From assembly GCF_037893015.1 (NCBI RefSeq), contig NC_133662.1, positions 207,153,778 to 207,217,777 on the forward strand: DNA of 64,000 nt. The letters are read 5' to 3'. Shown in pieces: positions 11,531 through 23,674 of this stretch; positions within the stretch are counted from its first letter, which is position 1; every line of letters starts with the position of its first letter. The notes beneath the pieces were generated by a model that saw only the letters and a program-made list of their open reading frames with translations, had not been told where the DNA came from and did no database searches. The position numbers and the translations under genes were made by a program. Source of the DNA: Macrotis lagotis. Lineage: Eukaryota > Chordata > Mammalia > Peramelemorphia > Peramelidae.

Positions 11531-11700
11531 TACAATCATTTAATTTAATAAATGTTTATTAATCACCAATATGTGCCGGGTATTAAATTAAGTTCTGAGA
11601 ATACAAATTCTCCCTACCTTAAGAAGCCAACAATTTAATGGGGGAAGATCATAGACACAAGGAAGCCAAAAGTATTTGTTTGTGGGAGTGTGATACCATG
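11531..11700 (-). mobile_element. L2 3' end, antisense
   Basis: 'aataaatgtttattaatcac', 'atatgtgccgggtattaaat' and 'tccctaccttaagaagccaa' match the reverse complement of the L2 3' UTR. Confidence 0.65.
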
Positions 11701-13252
11701 TGCTACCTAGCTTGGAGGTGCCATGGAGTTAAAATTAAATAAATTTAAAGCAGCATAGTGGAGTGATTTGACTCAATTCTCATGGTTAATGGACTAATTG
11801 ACAGATTCATATTAAGAAGCTGTTATTTCCAAATCTGAGCTCCTAAATTTTCTTTGAAATTTGATCCTAATGATTCAATATTGTTTTTCCAATGATATTA
11901 CCATTTACAGTTTCTCACATCATTGAAATTTAGTTTAATTTTTTTTCAATTTTTTCCCTTTTTCTAACCTTTCAGAACTTAATTCTTAAGTCTCTAATGA
12001 ACTTATTATACATTAGTGTACATTATACTTATCTGTACCTGTGTTATGCACCCAAACAAACTGAAAACTCCATGATGTCAGGAACCCTAGCATAACCATT
12101 TCTTTTCCCCAGTCTAGCATTTTATCCTCTACAAAGAGAATATTGGCTGAGTTAAATTAAATGGATTATAATGCACTCCAACCAAAACAATTTGTGTTTC
12201 TAAAAAACATTAAATTTAGAATTTATAAGCTACTTCAAAAAAAAGATTAACTATGACAAAAATCAACATAAAATGGTCAAATTCTCCAAATGCATATCTC
12301 TGTAGGCATTTATTAATATCATCTAGACTTTGAACACCAACAAAGCCTTCAGGATGAAATCAATCACAAAACTTTAAAAATAAATTTGAGTAAAACACTG
12401 GCATACATTGAGATTATGACATGCAGCTGTACAGGTTGATGTTAAATTATTCCATCAATATGTGCATCTTGTGCTCAAAGAACATATGGATAAAAGAGTG
12501 AATTTAGTATTTCATTGGAAAAAGAGACCAGTCGTTGTGGGTACACATCACATTAGGTCAATTATAACTTTTATATGAAAATGATGAGGGGTATCCAATA
12601 AATGAGCCCCTTCCCCCAATAATCCTCTGATTGTCTTTCCTGGATCTTTGCTCAAACTGGAAATTCAAGGTATGACTTAATTTCTGATCTGTTATCCCTG
12701 CCTCAACCCTAGGCACCTCTTTTGCCTTTACTTTTTGCCCAAGGACTTTTAGCCTTCTGGTTATCTCCATTCCCATTGCCCCATATCTACTTGAGGCTTT
12801 CTTTGCACTTTTATCTTTTACATGAGGGTCTGCCTAGAGACTTAATTATTTATTATAGAAATCTGGTGTCTTCTTTGATATCCAAAAGCCCTTCTTAACA
12901 AGAATGTTTATAACAATTATAAGTTCTGTTCATTCTTAACAATCCCTTGTGGCTCCAACTTCTGACATCCAGAAACATTTCAAACAGGCTTAATAATTTA
13001 TCTGAGATAATTAATTTTTCTTCTATCTTCATCTCTCCCTATTCAAAAAAGAACATATCAGATCCCACTTTGATAGAATATCTTCTAGCTCTCAGCCTAA
13101 TGTGCCATCACTGTGCCCAATAAAAATGCCTACTCTCCTATGAGAAAGTTCATATCTTATGAATTCTTTCTTAGACATCTTATGCTGAACTTCAATATTT
13201 TGGGACTGAAAATCCAAACAAAAAGACTAAAACATCAATGTTATTGATAAAG
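11701..13252. other. Unassigned sequence
   Basis: No gene. A 72-residue minus-strand frame at 12558-12776 resembles no family I recognise, and its base composition is like its surroundings. The 12.55-13.02 kb block is a little richer in G and C but remains unidentified. Confidence 0.35.
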
Positions 13253-13261
13253 AAATGTATA

Positions 13262-13409
13262 GGGGTGGCTAGGTGGCATAGTGGATAAAGCACCAGCCCT
13301 GGACTCAGGAGTACCTGGGTTCAAATCCGGTCTCAGACACTTAATAATTACCTAGCTGTGTGGCCTTGGGCAAGCCACTTAACCCCGTTTGCCTTGCAAA
13401 AACCTAAAA
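13262..13409 (+). mobile_element. Short tRNA-headed SINE (WSINE1-like) with target-site duplication
   Basis: A full copy from 'ggggtggctaggtggcatag' to 'gccttgcaaaaacctaaaa'. The 9-bp duplication 'aaatgtata' lies at 13253-13261 and 13410-13418. Confidence 0.93.
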
Positions 13410-13653
13410 AAATGTATAAAGGAATATGATAATAATCTTGTCAGTTTTTAAGAAAGACAGTAATTGATGTACACTATTAAATGTGTATTGATATTTCCTA
13501 TACATAGGAAGGGGAAGGGAAAGACAACAAGAACATGGAATAGACATTCTTCTATGGTATTATGAAAAAAAATAAATTTCAGGATTTCTCAGGATATAAA
13601 AGAGAAGAAAGATTGGTAGCTAATCCAAATCAGGTGAAATCCATATGATGTTA

Positions 13654-13970
13654 ATGTTTGTCCTTTGTCCTCAAAGGAGGCCATGACATCAGGGAGGTGA
13701 TGCTATGACAAGTATATAAATTGAATTTGAGTGAGGTAGGTCCTGTGCTAAGTCACCAATCTCACTTTCTCCTCCGGAACCATCTGGGTCCAGTGACCAG
13801 ATATGAATTAGGTCAACTGGAGACGACCCTGGATCTGAGGCAATCAGGGTTAAGTATCTTGCCCAAGATCATACAGCTTGTAACTGTCAAGTGCCTGAGG
13901 TCAAATTTGAACTCTTTTCCTCCTGACTCCAAGGTCAGTGCTCGAACAACTGCACCACCTAGCTGGTCTA
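13654..13970 (-). mobile_element. Long tRNA-headed SINE with RTE-like 3' tail, antisense
   Basis: Read on the minus strand: tRNA-like head ('gaccagctaggtggtgcag'), then 'gatccagggtcgtctccagt', 'ggacccagatggttccg', 'tggtgacttagcaca', 'catcacctccctgatgtcat', ending 'tttgaggacaaaggacaaac'. The same structure occurs in sense at 30434-30731. The tail matches the 3' end of the RTE-like LINE at 44343. An 84-residue + frame inside is not coding. Confidence 0.8.
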
Positions 13971-13998
13971 GGTGAGATCCACAAAAGTGATGGGGAAA

Positions 13999-14146
13999 GG
14001 GGTAGCTAGGTGGTGTAGTAGATAGAGCTCTGGCCCTGGAGTCAGGAGTACCTGAGTTTAAATCTGGCCTCAGACACTGAACAATTAGCTAGCTGTGTGG
14101 CATTGGGCAAGTCACTTAATCCCATTGTTTTGCAAAAACCTAAAAA
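13999..14146 (+). mobile_element. Short tRNA-headed SINE (WSINE1-like) with target-site duplication
   Basis: Head 'ggggtagctaggtggtgtag', tail 'ttttgcaaaaaccta'. The sequence 'aaaagtgatgggg' flanks it at 13983-13995 and again from 14147. Confidence 0.93.
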
Positions 14147-14163
14147 AAAAGTGATGGGGGAAA

Positions 14164-14861
14164 AAAGGATATGAAAAAATGAAAAGAAATCAAGTAAAAT
14201 ATTAGAGAAAAAGATATCAGAATCAAATATCCAGAGTTAGGAGGGAACTCACTAAGTCATTTAGATAGAACCTCACATTTTATAAAACAGCAGACCATTG
14301 AAGTTAATTGACTACCCTAAGGTATTACTGCATTAGAAATACCATTCACTTATAATAACAACTCTTGCACATATTATTAATGTGAAAGTGTTCAAGCTAC
14401 TTAATATTTCTGAACTTCAGTTTTCCAATCTCTAAATTATGAGGAAATTACATTGGAAGATATACTATATCATTGTATAGTGTCAATTTTTATTTTTAAA
14501 TCAATGTTTTAAATGTTTTATAAATTTTAAAGTATAACACAATTGGAACCTATTATTATTATTACCTAAGATGAATTAATACCTAATAGATGAGGTTTCC
14601 AACAAACCAATCAATGTACAAAGGGAAAATCTATTGGGATATAAAATTTTAATCATCTAATACATAATACCTCTAATCATCACAATCAGATTTAACAATA
14701 ATGCTTCAATGAAAGTCTCACAATATTAAGAAATAAAAAACCTAAAAGTAATTTAAATTAACCTTGAATGTGTTTGAGGAAAATGAGGTGGAACTAAAGG
14801 GGTTTGAGCAAATCTATCAATGCCTCGTTCTCTTCCTTCAAATGATGATTTTATTCTTCTT
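14164..14861. other. Unassigned; MIR-like scrap
   Basis: A possible MIR core lies at 14390-14470 ('gaacttcagttttccaatctc'). No gene. Confidence 0.35.
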
Positions 14862-15016
14862 TATTTTAAATTTAATTATTTAAGGCAATGGGATTAAGTG
14901 ACCTGCCCAAGGTCACATAATTTAGGCAATTATTAATTGTCTGAGGCCGGATTTGAATTCAGTCCCTCCTGACTCCAGTGCAGGTGTTCTATTCATGGTG
15001 CCACCTAGCTGCCCCG
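14862..15016 (-). mobile_element. Short tRNA-headed SINE (WSINE1-like), antisense
   Basis: 'aaggcaatgggattaagtga', 'cctgcccaaggtcacataa', 'gactccagtgcaggtgttct', 'tgccacctagctgcccc'. An imperfect 'gattttattctt'-type repeat on each side is a likely target-site duplication. Confidence 0.88.
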
Positions 15017-16479
15017 AATTTTATTCTTTTTTTAAAAAATTTCTTATTAGATTTTAAGAAATATTTGCTGTTTTCCTCTATGATTAGAATCATGGCTGGA
15101 TATAATGTGGATGATGACACAGAAGACAAAACTTTTTTTTTCCCATGGAATAACTACTCACTAGCAGGAAAGGAAGTGGGAAGGAGAAAAGAATTATCAT
15201 TTTATTTGTTTTTTTTTAAGTGAGAAAAAGAATGCTGATGGTGAAATAAAATCATATTTGGAAAGGAAAGGAAATGGTAAAATTATTGTTTGTATGTGCT
15301 CTCTCTTGCATTCAGAAAATATTTAGTCTGAGAGTCATATTTTTAAAAGGCAATGATTAGCCAGAGAATAGCAAGAAGGGTTTTGAGAGAATATTAGCCC
15401 ATGTCATAACCATCAATTGAAACACTTGAAGATATTTATATTGGAAAGAGCATTAGATGATCAAATGACTATAGTGGTAAGGAGTTATGCTAGAGAGCCT
15501 ACATGACAGTGATATAAAAGAAATAATGTGTAGAAATTGCCAAGAGGCATGTTCACCTTTTACATAAAGGGGAAAAAATCTGGCAATTGGAGCTGTACAA
15601 AAGTTGACTGAGATACTTCACAAGGTTAAAAAAAAAAGTTCCTGTGTCTAGGGAAGATTCAAGGAAAAAGATCTATAATCATTTAATTGTATAGGTAATA
15701 CTGATTTTATTTTTTAATTTGGATACCAAAAAAAGCATCATATGACTGTAAATACAGTGGTTTCTTTCTTTACAACTGAATAAACTACAAATCTTCATTC
15801 TATGAACACAAACTGCAAAAAATAATTGAGAATTCAGTAAACTGTTACAGAATTAGAGAACTGTTACTACCAAAGCCCAGAAATAACATTATTCCATAAA
15901 CATTTTTGGACAAAACTTTTAATGAAAGTCACCATACTGAATATTCAAAAATTCAAAATTATACTGAATGGAAATCCTAGATACAGAGACACAGAAAAAA
16001 GAAATTTAATCATGAGGGGGAATGAAATAAAGTATATTGCTTTCCTACTATTCTGTCTACTATTGAATGGTTCCAAAGATACTTTGGATAAGTAGCTAAG
16101 TCTAGATGTCAATGCTCTTATTTGATTTCACAAAATAGTCATTTCATTCATTGATCTGGTAATTATCTACAAAGTTTAGACTAATAACTTCTCAAGTCAT
16201 TTCTATCTCAAATCATCTAAAAAGATAAGAAGAATAATGGTGTTGCATAGGACAATTATTTTAGTATTGCTCGAGTCATATAGTAATTGATTTAGGAATG
16301 ATCAGCATTAATTTAAAATACATTGGCTATAGTTCATATCTAGTACAAATAAATTTATTATCCCTTAAAACTATCTGTTCCAGATTGTGTCTATACTCCA
16401 AATCTTATTTGATTTATGAACAAATCATTTTTTATAACATAGTTTACAATGCTGATTTTTTGCAGAGGGTCAGGACCAT
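15017..16479. other. Unassigned AT-rich sequence
   Basis: No gene or recognisable repeat found. Confidence 0.4.
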
Positions 16480-18943
16480 GTTTCCTTCTTTGGTTTTACT
16501 TTTTTCCAATTGCATACAGTATTCATCCATTGGCAAGCTTTTGAATTCCATATTTTGCTTTCCTTTCCTTTTCCCCTGCCCATGGGTCCAAACAATCTGA
16601 TATAACTATAAATATACAATTGTGTTAAACATATTTCCATATTAGGAATGTTGTGAATGAAGAATTAGAACTAGAAGAGAAAATAACATGAGAGAAATAA
16701 AACATGAAGAAGTTTTATAACGTGAATATTTTTTTCCTCTGGATATGGATGGCATTTTCCTTTAATGGTTTCAGAATTGTCCTTGATCACTGAACTGCTT
16801 AAAGGAGCCACATCCATGATAGTTAATATCTCAGAATGTTTCTGTTGACATATACAATGTTCTTCTGGATTACAGTCACTACAATCAGCATCAGTTCATG
16901 CAAGTCTTTCCAGGCTTTTCTATAATGCAGCAGCTCATGATTTCTTACAGAACAATAGTACTCCATAACATTCATATACCATACCTTTTTCAGTCATTCC
17001 CTAACTGATCAGTATACTTTCAATTTCCAATTTGCTGTCATTACAAAAAGAGTTGCTACAAATATTTTTGCACATATGAGTCTTTTCCCTCTTTTTATGA
17101 TCTCTTTAAAATAAAGATTTAGTTTTGTTTTTGCTGGGTCAAAGGGTATGAGAAGTTTTATTGCACTTTGGGAATAATTCTGAATTGCTTTCCAGAAATT
17201 ATGGATGATTTCACAAATCCACCAATAGTGCATTAGCATGATTTTTCCCCCTTTTGTGTCATTTTAGCCAGTCTGATACGTGTGAGGTCATACTTCAGAA
17301 TTGTTTTAATTTGCATTTCTCTAATCAATTACAATTGTATTTTTTTAAATGACTGAAGAAATTTAATTTCTTCATCTGAAATGTGACTATTCATATTCTT
17401 TCACCATTTATCATCTGAGGGATGAGTTGCAGTTTTATAAATTTGACTCATTTCTCTATATATTTTAGAAATGAGTCAACAAGAAACTGTGAAAATTATT
17501 TCTCAGATATCTGAATTTCTTCTAATCTTGGTTGCATTGTGCAAAGCATTTTTATTTCCCCTCCATTCTATCTTCCTCTTATTTATACTTTTCTTTCTCA
17601 TTTCCCCTTATCCCTCCTCATCAATATTTTGCTTCTGACTTCCCCTCATACTTCCCTATAAAGTAAGGTAAGTATCTGAACTCAAATGGAAATGTATATT
17701 ATTTTCTCTTTGAGCAAAATCTCTTGAGAGAAAGATTTGCTCAGTGTTCACAATCTCTCTACATTCTCTTGTCTTTAATTGGTGCTTTATGTTTCTTTCA
17801 TGCTATTTATTATCCTCAAATGCCTCTGCCTTATTCTTTCTTTTCATCTTAATTATTTTATACCTATTTTTTACCCACATCCTCTTTCTACATATACTCA
17901 TTTCAGCTATCCTAGTACAATTTCAATTGTCAGGAGACATAAGCATTTCATATCATCATCAATTTACATGCATACACTCTATAAAAGTACTCTCCTTCCC
18001 ATTGTCCCAATAGAATACAACTGTCATGAACTAAATAAACCATAACATCATGATCAATTTATGCTCACATTCTCAATCTAATTATGCTTTTTTAAACTGT
18101 CCTAAGAAAAACACAGTTCTCAAGAGTTACAGGTATTGTCTTCCTCTTTAGGGATATAAACAGTTTTGTCTTATTAACATTTGTTTTTCTTTCTGTTTAC
18201 CTTTTTGATGCATTTCTTGAGTCTTGTATATGAAGATCAAATTTTCTATTAACTTCTGTTTTTTATATCACATAAGTTTGAAAGTCCTCTCTTTCATTGA
18301 AAATCCATCTTTTCCCCTGAAATTATCAGCAAAATTTTGGAGGGTAGTTTATTTTTGGTTTTAATCCAAGTTTCTTTGCCACCCCCCCCCAATAATATTC
18401 TATTCTAGGTCATCCAATCCTTAAATTTTGAATCTGATAAATACTGTGTTATCCTGGTTGTTATCCCTACTATTTGAATAGCTTCTTTTTTGCATCTTGC
18501 AGTATTATCTCCTCTAACTGAGAATCCTGAAATTTGGCTACAATATTCCTTGGAGTTTTTATTTAGGATCTTTTTCTGGGGGATCATCATGGATTCTTTC
18601 AAGATCTAATTTATGTTCTTCTAAAATATCAGGGCAGTTTTCTATGATAATTTCCTGAAAGATACTTTCCAGACTCTTTTATCTGATCATGGGTATCTCT
18701 CCTAGATCTATTTTCAGATCAATTAGTTTTCCTAAGAGGTATTTTACATTTTCTTCCATTTTTTTCAGCATTTTGTTCTATTCCATGGAATTTTGATGCC
18801 TCATAGAGACATTTCTCCAATTCATTTCTCCAATTTCAGTTTTTAGGGTTTTCTTTTTCAAATAGCTTTTTCAAATTGGTCGATTTTAATTTTAAAAGAA
18901 TGGATTTCTTTTTTAAATTTATCTCTTTCTCTTTTTTAAGAAA
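16480..18943 (-). mobile_element. Older L1, 3' UTR to ORF1, antisense, ORF2 largely missing
   Basis: The 3' UTR and ORF2 C-terminal text runs to about 17.54 kb ('tagaacaatagtactccata', 'ccagtctgatacgtgtgagg', 'cttctaatcttggttgcatt'). It then jumps to inter-ORF text ('tcttcctcttatttatact', 'tttctctttgagcaaaatc') and ORF1 text from about 18.2 kb. Most of the reverse transcriptase is absent. ORF1 is cut at 18943 by a second L1, and the element resumes at 22669. Confidence 0.7.
18405..18602 (-). pseudogene. L1 ORF1p C-terminal fragment
   Basis: The degenerate 65-residue frame contains 'SKEYCSQISGF', 'ARCKKEAIQIVG' and 'ITTRITQYLSDSKFKDW', which align in order with the L1 ORF1p C-terminal RNA-binding domain ('IIAKFQ...AARKK...ITQDLA...'). 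The coiled-coil part lies just to the right up to 18943 and continues past the nested L1 at 22669-22850. Not functional. Confidence 0.6.
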
Positions 18944-19421
18944 GATTTTATTTATTTTGAGTTTTACAATTTTCCCCCAGTTCTTGCTTCCCTCCCCCCA
19001 CCCCCCACAGAAGGCATTCTGTTAGTGTCTACCTTGGTTCCATGTTATATATTGATCTCAGTTGAATGTAATGACAGAGAAATCATATCCTTAAGGAAGA
19101 AAATAAAGTATGAGATAGTAAAATTATATAAAAATATAAAACTAATTTGAGAGTAATAGTCTTTGTTCAAAGTCCATAATTCTTTCTCTAGATATAGATG
19201 GTATTCTCCACTGCAGATAGCCCAAAATTGTCCCTGGTTATTGCACTGAAAGGATGAGCAAATCCATCAGGGTGGATCAACACTTCCATGTTGCTTTTGG
19301 GGTGTACAATGGTTTTCTTGTTCTGCTCATCTCACTCAGCATCAGTTCATGCAAACCTTTCCACATTTCCCTGAATTCCCATCTCTCCTGGTTTCTAATA
19401 GAAAAATAGTGTTCCATAACA

Positions 19422-19555
19422 TATATATATATATTTTATATATATAATGTAATATATATGTATATAAATATATAAATATATATTTATATATATTTATATA
19501 TATTTATAATATATATAATATATAATATAATATAAAATAAATATATATATAAATG

Positions 19556-19591
<36 letters not shown>

Positions 19592-19597
19592 CATTTT
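19422..19597. repeat. TA-rich satellite-like tract
   Basis: About 175 bp of almost pure A and T with TATA, TAAT and ATAAAT variants inside the L1 3' region. Confidence 0.9.
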
Positions 19598-20672
19598 GTT
19601 AAGCCATTCCCCAATTGAAGGACATTCACTTAATTTCCAATTTTTTTGCCAACACAAATCTGGATGCTGTCCTATTGGGCGTGTACATATTTAGTATTGA
19701 AATTACTTTATTGTCTATGGTACCTTTTTAGGAGGATGTAGTTTCCTTCCTTATCTTTTTTATTAATATCTATTTAATGATATCTATTTTAGTTGTTTTG
19801 TCTGAGATAAGAATTGCTACTCCTGCTTTTTTCACTTCAGCTGAAGCAAAATATATTTTTCTCCAACCTTTTACCTTTACTCTATATGTATCTCTCTGCT
19901 TCAAATGAGTTTTTTGTAAGCAACTTATTGTAGGTTTTTTAATCCACTCTGCTATTCACTTACCTTATAAGGTAGAGTTCATTGCATTTACATTCAAAGT
20001 TATAACTACTAACTCTTTATTGCCCTCTGCTATCTTCCTTCTGTTTGCATTTTTCCCGTTTTCCCCTTTAACCCAGTGTTTTGTTTCTGAGTACTGCCAC
20101 CTTCAGTGTGTTTGCCCTCTTAAATTGACTCCCCCTCCCCTTTTACTGCCCTTCCCTTTTCCCCTATTAACATTTGAAAGGTAAGATAAATTTCTTAATT
20201 TGATTAAATGTGTCTAAGTTAACTTTAAGCCAAGTCTGATGAGAAGAAGATTCAGGTGTTTCTCACCTCTTCCCTTCTTCCCCTCAATTACAATAGGTCT
20301 TTTGTACCTCTTGATGTAATGAGATTTACCCTATCCAGTCTCCCTCCAACCTCTCTTCTCCTTTTTGTCCCCCCCCCCTTTTTAAGGAGACATTGTTTTT
20401 AAATCATTCTATTTAAGTCACAGAACAGTTATGAGTGTCCATCACTTCTGGCTAAGTATATTCTCTCTAATAGAGTTATAATTCTCAAGAGTTATGAGAC
20501 TCTTTCTCCCAAGTGGGTATAGAGCCAGTTCCATATTATTGTATAGCACTTTTTGGTTTTCTTTTTAACCTTTTCATGTGTCTCTTGAGCCTCCTCTTTG
20601 ATGTCCAAATTTTCTCTTTAGCTATGGTCTTTTCATCATGAAATCTTGGATGTCTCCCATTTCATTTAAATA

Positions 20673-21797
20673 TCATCTTTTTCCCTGGAAGAGAAGACTT
20701 GGCTTTGCTGTGTAGTGAATTCTTGGCTGCATTCCAAGTTCCCTTGCTCTTTGGAATATCTCATTCCAGGTCCTTGGATCCCTTAATGTTGCTATGGCCA
20801 GGTCCTGCATAATTTTTATTGTGGTTCCTTGGAATTTAATTTTTTTCTTTCTGGCTGCTTGCAGGTTTTTTTCTTTTATCTGATGGTCTTGGAATTTGGC
20901 CACAACATTCCTTTGTGTTTTCATTTTCCTTTCATCTCTTCTTTCATTTCATTTCATCTCTTTCTGGGAGGGAATGATATATTCTTTCAATAACTATTTG
21001 CCCTCTGGTTCCATGATATCAGGGTAATTTTTCATCACTAAATCCTGTAATATTAAGTCCAGGCTTTTTTTTTTTCTCTTCAGTGTTCTCAGGAAGGGCA
21101 ATAATTCTCAGATTCTCCCTTTTTGATTGATTCTCAAGGTCAGTGGTATTGCTGATGAGTATTTTACAATTTTTTCTATTTTTTCAATATTTTGGTTTTG
21201 TTTAACACAATCTTATTGTCTCATGAATCATTAGTTTCTGCCAATTCCATTCTTTTTTTTAGAAAAGAAGACTTTTCTTCATTTATCTTTTGCAACTCCT
21301 TTTCCATTTGGTCCATTCTATTTTTGAAGGACTTTTCTAATTGCCCAAATGTAGTTTTGAGAGAATCATTTCCTTTTTGCATTTGCCCAATTAAGGATCT
21401 GAGAGAAGCATTTTCTTTTTTGCATTTGCCCAACTGAAGATCTGAGAGAGTTATTCTCATTTTGTATTTGTCCAATTGTATTTTCCAAGAATTTGTTTTC
21501 TTGTTGCACGATGTTAATTTTCTCTTGAGTTTCTTTCCCCAATTTTTCCAATTGATTTTTTAAAAGATTTTATTTATTTTGAGTTTTACAAGTTTTCCCC
21601 CAATCTCACTTCCCTCCCCCCCACCCCCACCCCCACCCCCACAGAAAGTAATTTGTCAGTCTTTACTCCATTTGATTTTTAAACTCCTTCCTGATTTCTT
21701 CACACAAATCTTTCTGGGCTGGAGTCCAATTCATATTCTCCTCAGCAGTGCTAGATCTCTCTGGGTTAGAATCTGTATCTTCTTTGTATTTCTCCAT
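20673..21797 (-). pseudogene. L1 ORF1p pseudogene (coiled coil, RRM, C-terminal domain)
   Basis: L1 ORF1p is the trimeric RNA-binding chaperone of the L1 RNP. On the minus strand an ATG at 21797-21795 opens an N-terminal acidic segment. A coiled coil follows at about 21551-21221 with heptad-like repeats ('SLRSSVGQMQ', 'SLRSLIGQMQ', 'RMDQMEKELQ'), then an RRM-like stretch ('RENLRIIALPEN') near 21.1 kb, and the C-terminal domain at 20924-20673 ('NVVAKFQDHQIKEKNLQAARKK', 'RARELGMQPRI'). It is interrupted by a ~109-bp L1 3'-end insertion (21560-21668) and by frameshifts, and the last frame stops at 20673. The order and motifs match the family well. The repeated coiled-coil units are still recognisable, so this copy is younger than its host L1. 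Confidence 0.85.
21560..21668 (-). mobile_element. Very short L1 3' end inserted in L1 ORF1
   Basis: Antisense L1 3' terminus only ('agattttatttattttgagt', a CCCCCA run, 'acagaaagtaatttgtcagt'). A near-perfect duplication, 'aattgattttta' versus 'atttgattttta', flanks it, so this is a ~109-bp 5'-truncated insertion. Confidence 0.75.
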
Positions 21798-21991
21798 GGG
21801 GCCTCCTTTTCTCTGGTCTTTTTTCATTTTGTGTTGGAGGGGTGGGGAGCTGGCTCTCAGAGGTTTGCTTTTAAGGATCCTAGAGGCTTTGCTTACTTAG
21901 CTTAGTAATTACAAGGGCCAGCCAGTGGGTTGTTTTCTTTGGAGTGAGGTCCTCAGCAGCAGGGTCTGAGTTGACCTTGAAAACTGGGCTT

Positions 21992-22144
21992 GGGGCAGCT
22001 AGGTGGTACAGTGGATAGAGCACAGGCCCTGGAGTTAGGAGTACCTGAGTTCAAATCAGGCCTCAGACACTTAATAATTACCTAGCTGTGTGGCCTTGGT
22101 TAAGCCATTTAATCCCATTTGCCTTGCAAAAAAAAAATGAAAGA
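21992..22144 (+). mobile_element. Short tRNA-headed SINE (WSINE1-like) with target-site duplication
   Basis: Head 'ggggcagctaggtggtacag', tail 'ccatttgccttgc' plus A-rich sequence. A perfect 12-bp duplication 'aaaactgggctt' lies at 21980-21991 and 22145-22156. It is inserted in the nested L1's 5' UTR. Confidence 0.95.
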
Positions 22145-22668
22145 AAAACTGGGCTTTGTCCTGGGAGAGGGAGTTAATCTCTTTCTGTTAATTGAGCTCT
22201 GCCTCCCTGAGGGGGTGGGGGTGGGGGGTTGTTTATTGTCTGTTCTAGGGGATGTGCTCCACTGAAAGTATGGAGTTCAGGCTCCTGCCCCAGCTGGTTG
22301 TTCTCCAGAGACTCTCTGAGACTCTGTGCTGGAACTCACACTCCCCTCCAGTAGCTCTTCTGCCCCTGGTCAAAGACTCTGAAGCTAAAACTGGATCTAG
22401 CACCCACCACTCACCGAAGTCTCCATGACTGAGGCTGACCCTCTGGCCTCCCCCAGCTGCCATCCCCAGTGCTGATCCTCTGCTCTTGTCTCCCAGTTCA
22501 CCCATGGTCCCCTGAGATGGACTTTCTTGGTAGGTATTCTCCTAGATTATCTTTCTTGGTTTTGTTGATCCAATTTCTATTAAGAGGTTTCTCTTGTGTT
22601 ATTTCTGAGGAGAAAGAGTACCTATCACAATGTCTGTCTTCTCTCTGCCATCTTGGCTGGACGTCTGA

Positions 22669-23380
22669 TTTCTTTTTCCATTTGGCCAATTTTACTTTTA
22701 AGGGTAATCTTTTCTTCAGTCAATTTTTCAAAATTCTTCTCCATGACTCTCATTTTTTTTCCTTCATTTATCTTCTTCCTCTCTTCTTTGTTTTTTTTAA
22801 TCCATTTTGAGTTTTTCCAAGAGGTCTTTGTGGATTTGAGATCAGAATAGTAACTTTATATAGGTAGTGCTTTTTTTGTTTTGTATTTTACTTATTTTGA
22901 TCCCTGAGCTATAATCCTGGGGCAAAGAGGGCATATTTCCAAGGGGTTTTTTGTACTGGATTGAGGTTTAATCCCTTTCTTATCTCTTGTTTATGGTATT
23001 TTAGGTGCTAGCAGTTTGTTTCCCATATTAGGGTAGCCCAACCCAGTCTTGCAGGTTGAAGTGTTCCCAAGGTTCAACTTTGCCTTCCAAGCTGAGGTTG
23101 GAAACCCTCATTGCTGTCCTGCCAAACTATTGACTTGGTTAACCCAGATCTGAGCTGTGCGGTGACTGAAGCCTCCTAGTGATTTTTCTCTTCCTCCCAC
23201 CTACTCTCGACTATACTCTCCCCTCTTTCCCATGTGAGCCAGATTATTTCTGAAGTTCCTTAAAGACTTCTTCATTTAGAACTTTGGAAGTTCATTTAGA
23301 GGCTTCCTTTAAAGTTGTTTTGGGAAAAGCTCCAGAACTTCACAACTTCATGCTGACATCTTAACTCTGGGCCAGAGTCC
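22669..23380 (-). mobile_element. Older L1 resumed: ORF1 N-terminal part and 5' UTR
   Basis: 'tttccatttggccaatttta' and 'gggtaatcttttcttcagtc' continue the coiled-coil ORF1 text left at 18943. The following C/T-rich 5' UTR ends around 'gctgacatcttaactctggg', the degenerate L1 head. Confidence 0.65.
23297..23345 (+). repeat. 49-bp direct repeat, presumed source copy
   Basis: Identical at all 49 positions to 24438-24486. Here it forms continuous text of an antisense L1 5' UTR, so this is the likely template copy. Confidence 0.85.
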
Positions 23381-23674
23381 TCACAAATCTGATTTTTAAA
23401 GAAAATTTTTCAAGCACTGGCATTCACAATTAACACACTAGAATTTCTTGATTAATATTGTCTGTAAGGAAATATCAAAAGAGGTATTGTTGTACCATTA
23501 GGAGATTAGTCTTAGAGCCAACTTTTTAGGTAACTCTCTAAGATTTTAAGATACATATATAATTGAACCTTGAATTTTCTGTAAGTCATTCTATGATCAC
23601 AAAAGACATTTCTTACAATGATGGAAGCTCAGCTATGAACTACTCTCACCTCTTCCTATAGCAACTCTGTTCAA

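Larger units (their letters stand above)
18944..22668 (-). mobile_element. Nested ORF1-only L1 derivative (HAL1-like) with both ends
   Basis: On the minus strand it starts near 22668 with the L1 head (+ strand 'tctgccatcttggctgga'), followed by a GC-richer 5' UTR, ORF1 at about 21797-20673, and inter-ORF/endonuclease-proximal text ('attgtctatggtacctttt', 'cacttcagctgaagcaaaat'). It then jumps near 19.66 kb directly to the 3' UTR, which ends at 18944 in 'agattttatttattttgag'. Most of ORF2 is absent. It sits inside the ORF1 of the older L1. I cannot define a clean target-site duplication; a T-rich 'tttctcttttt'/'tttctttttcc' pair is possible. Confidence 0.7.

Noticed and set aside
12558..12776. 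72-residue minus frame considered as a retroviral gag/zinc-finger piece
   Set aside because: No Cys-His motif or conserved gag block is visible, and there are no flanking LTRs.
13262..13350. tRNA gene candidates (box A and box B) at the heads of many SINEs
   Set aside because: The tRNA-like heads are followed by SINE bodies and A-rich tails and have no complete cloverleaf; they are SINE internal promoters.
21221..21475. Coiled-coil protein candidate
   Set aside because: It is the L1 ORF1p coiled coil, with RRM and C-terminal parts following in order, and is disrupted.
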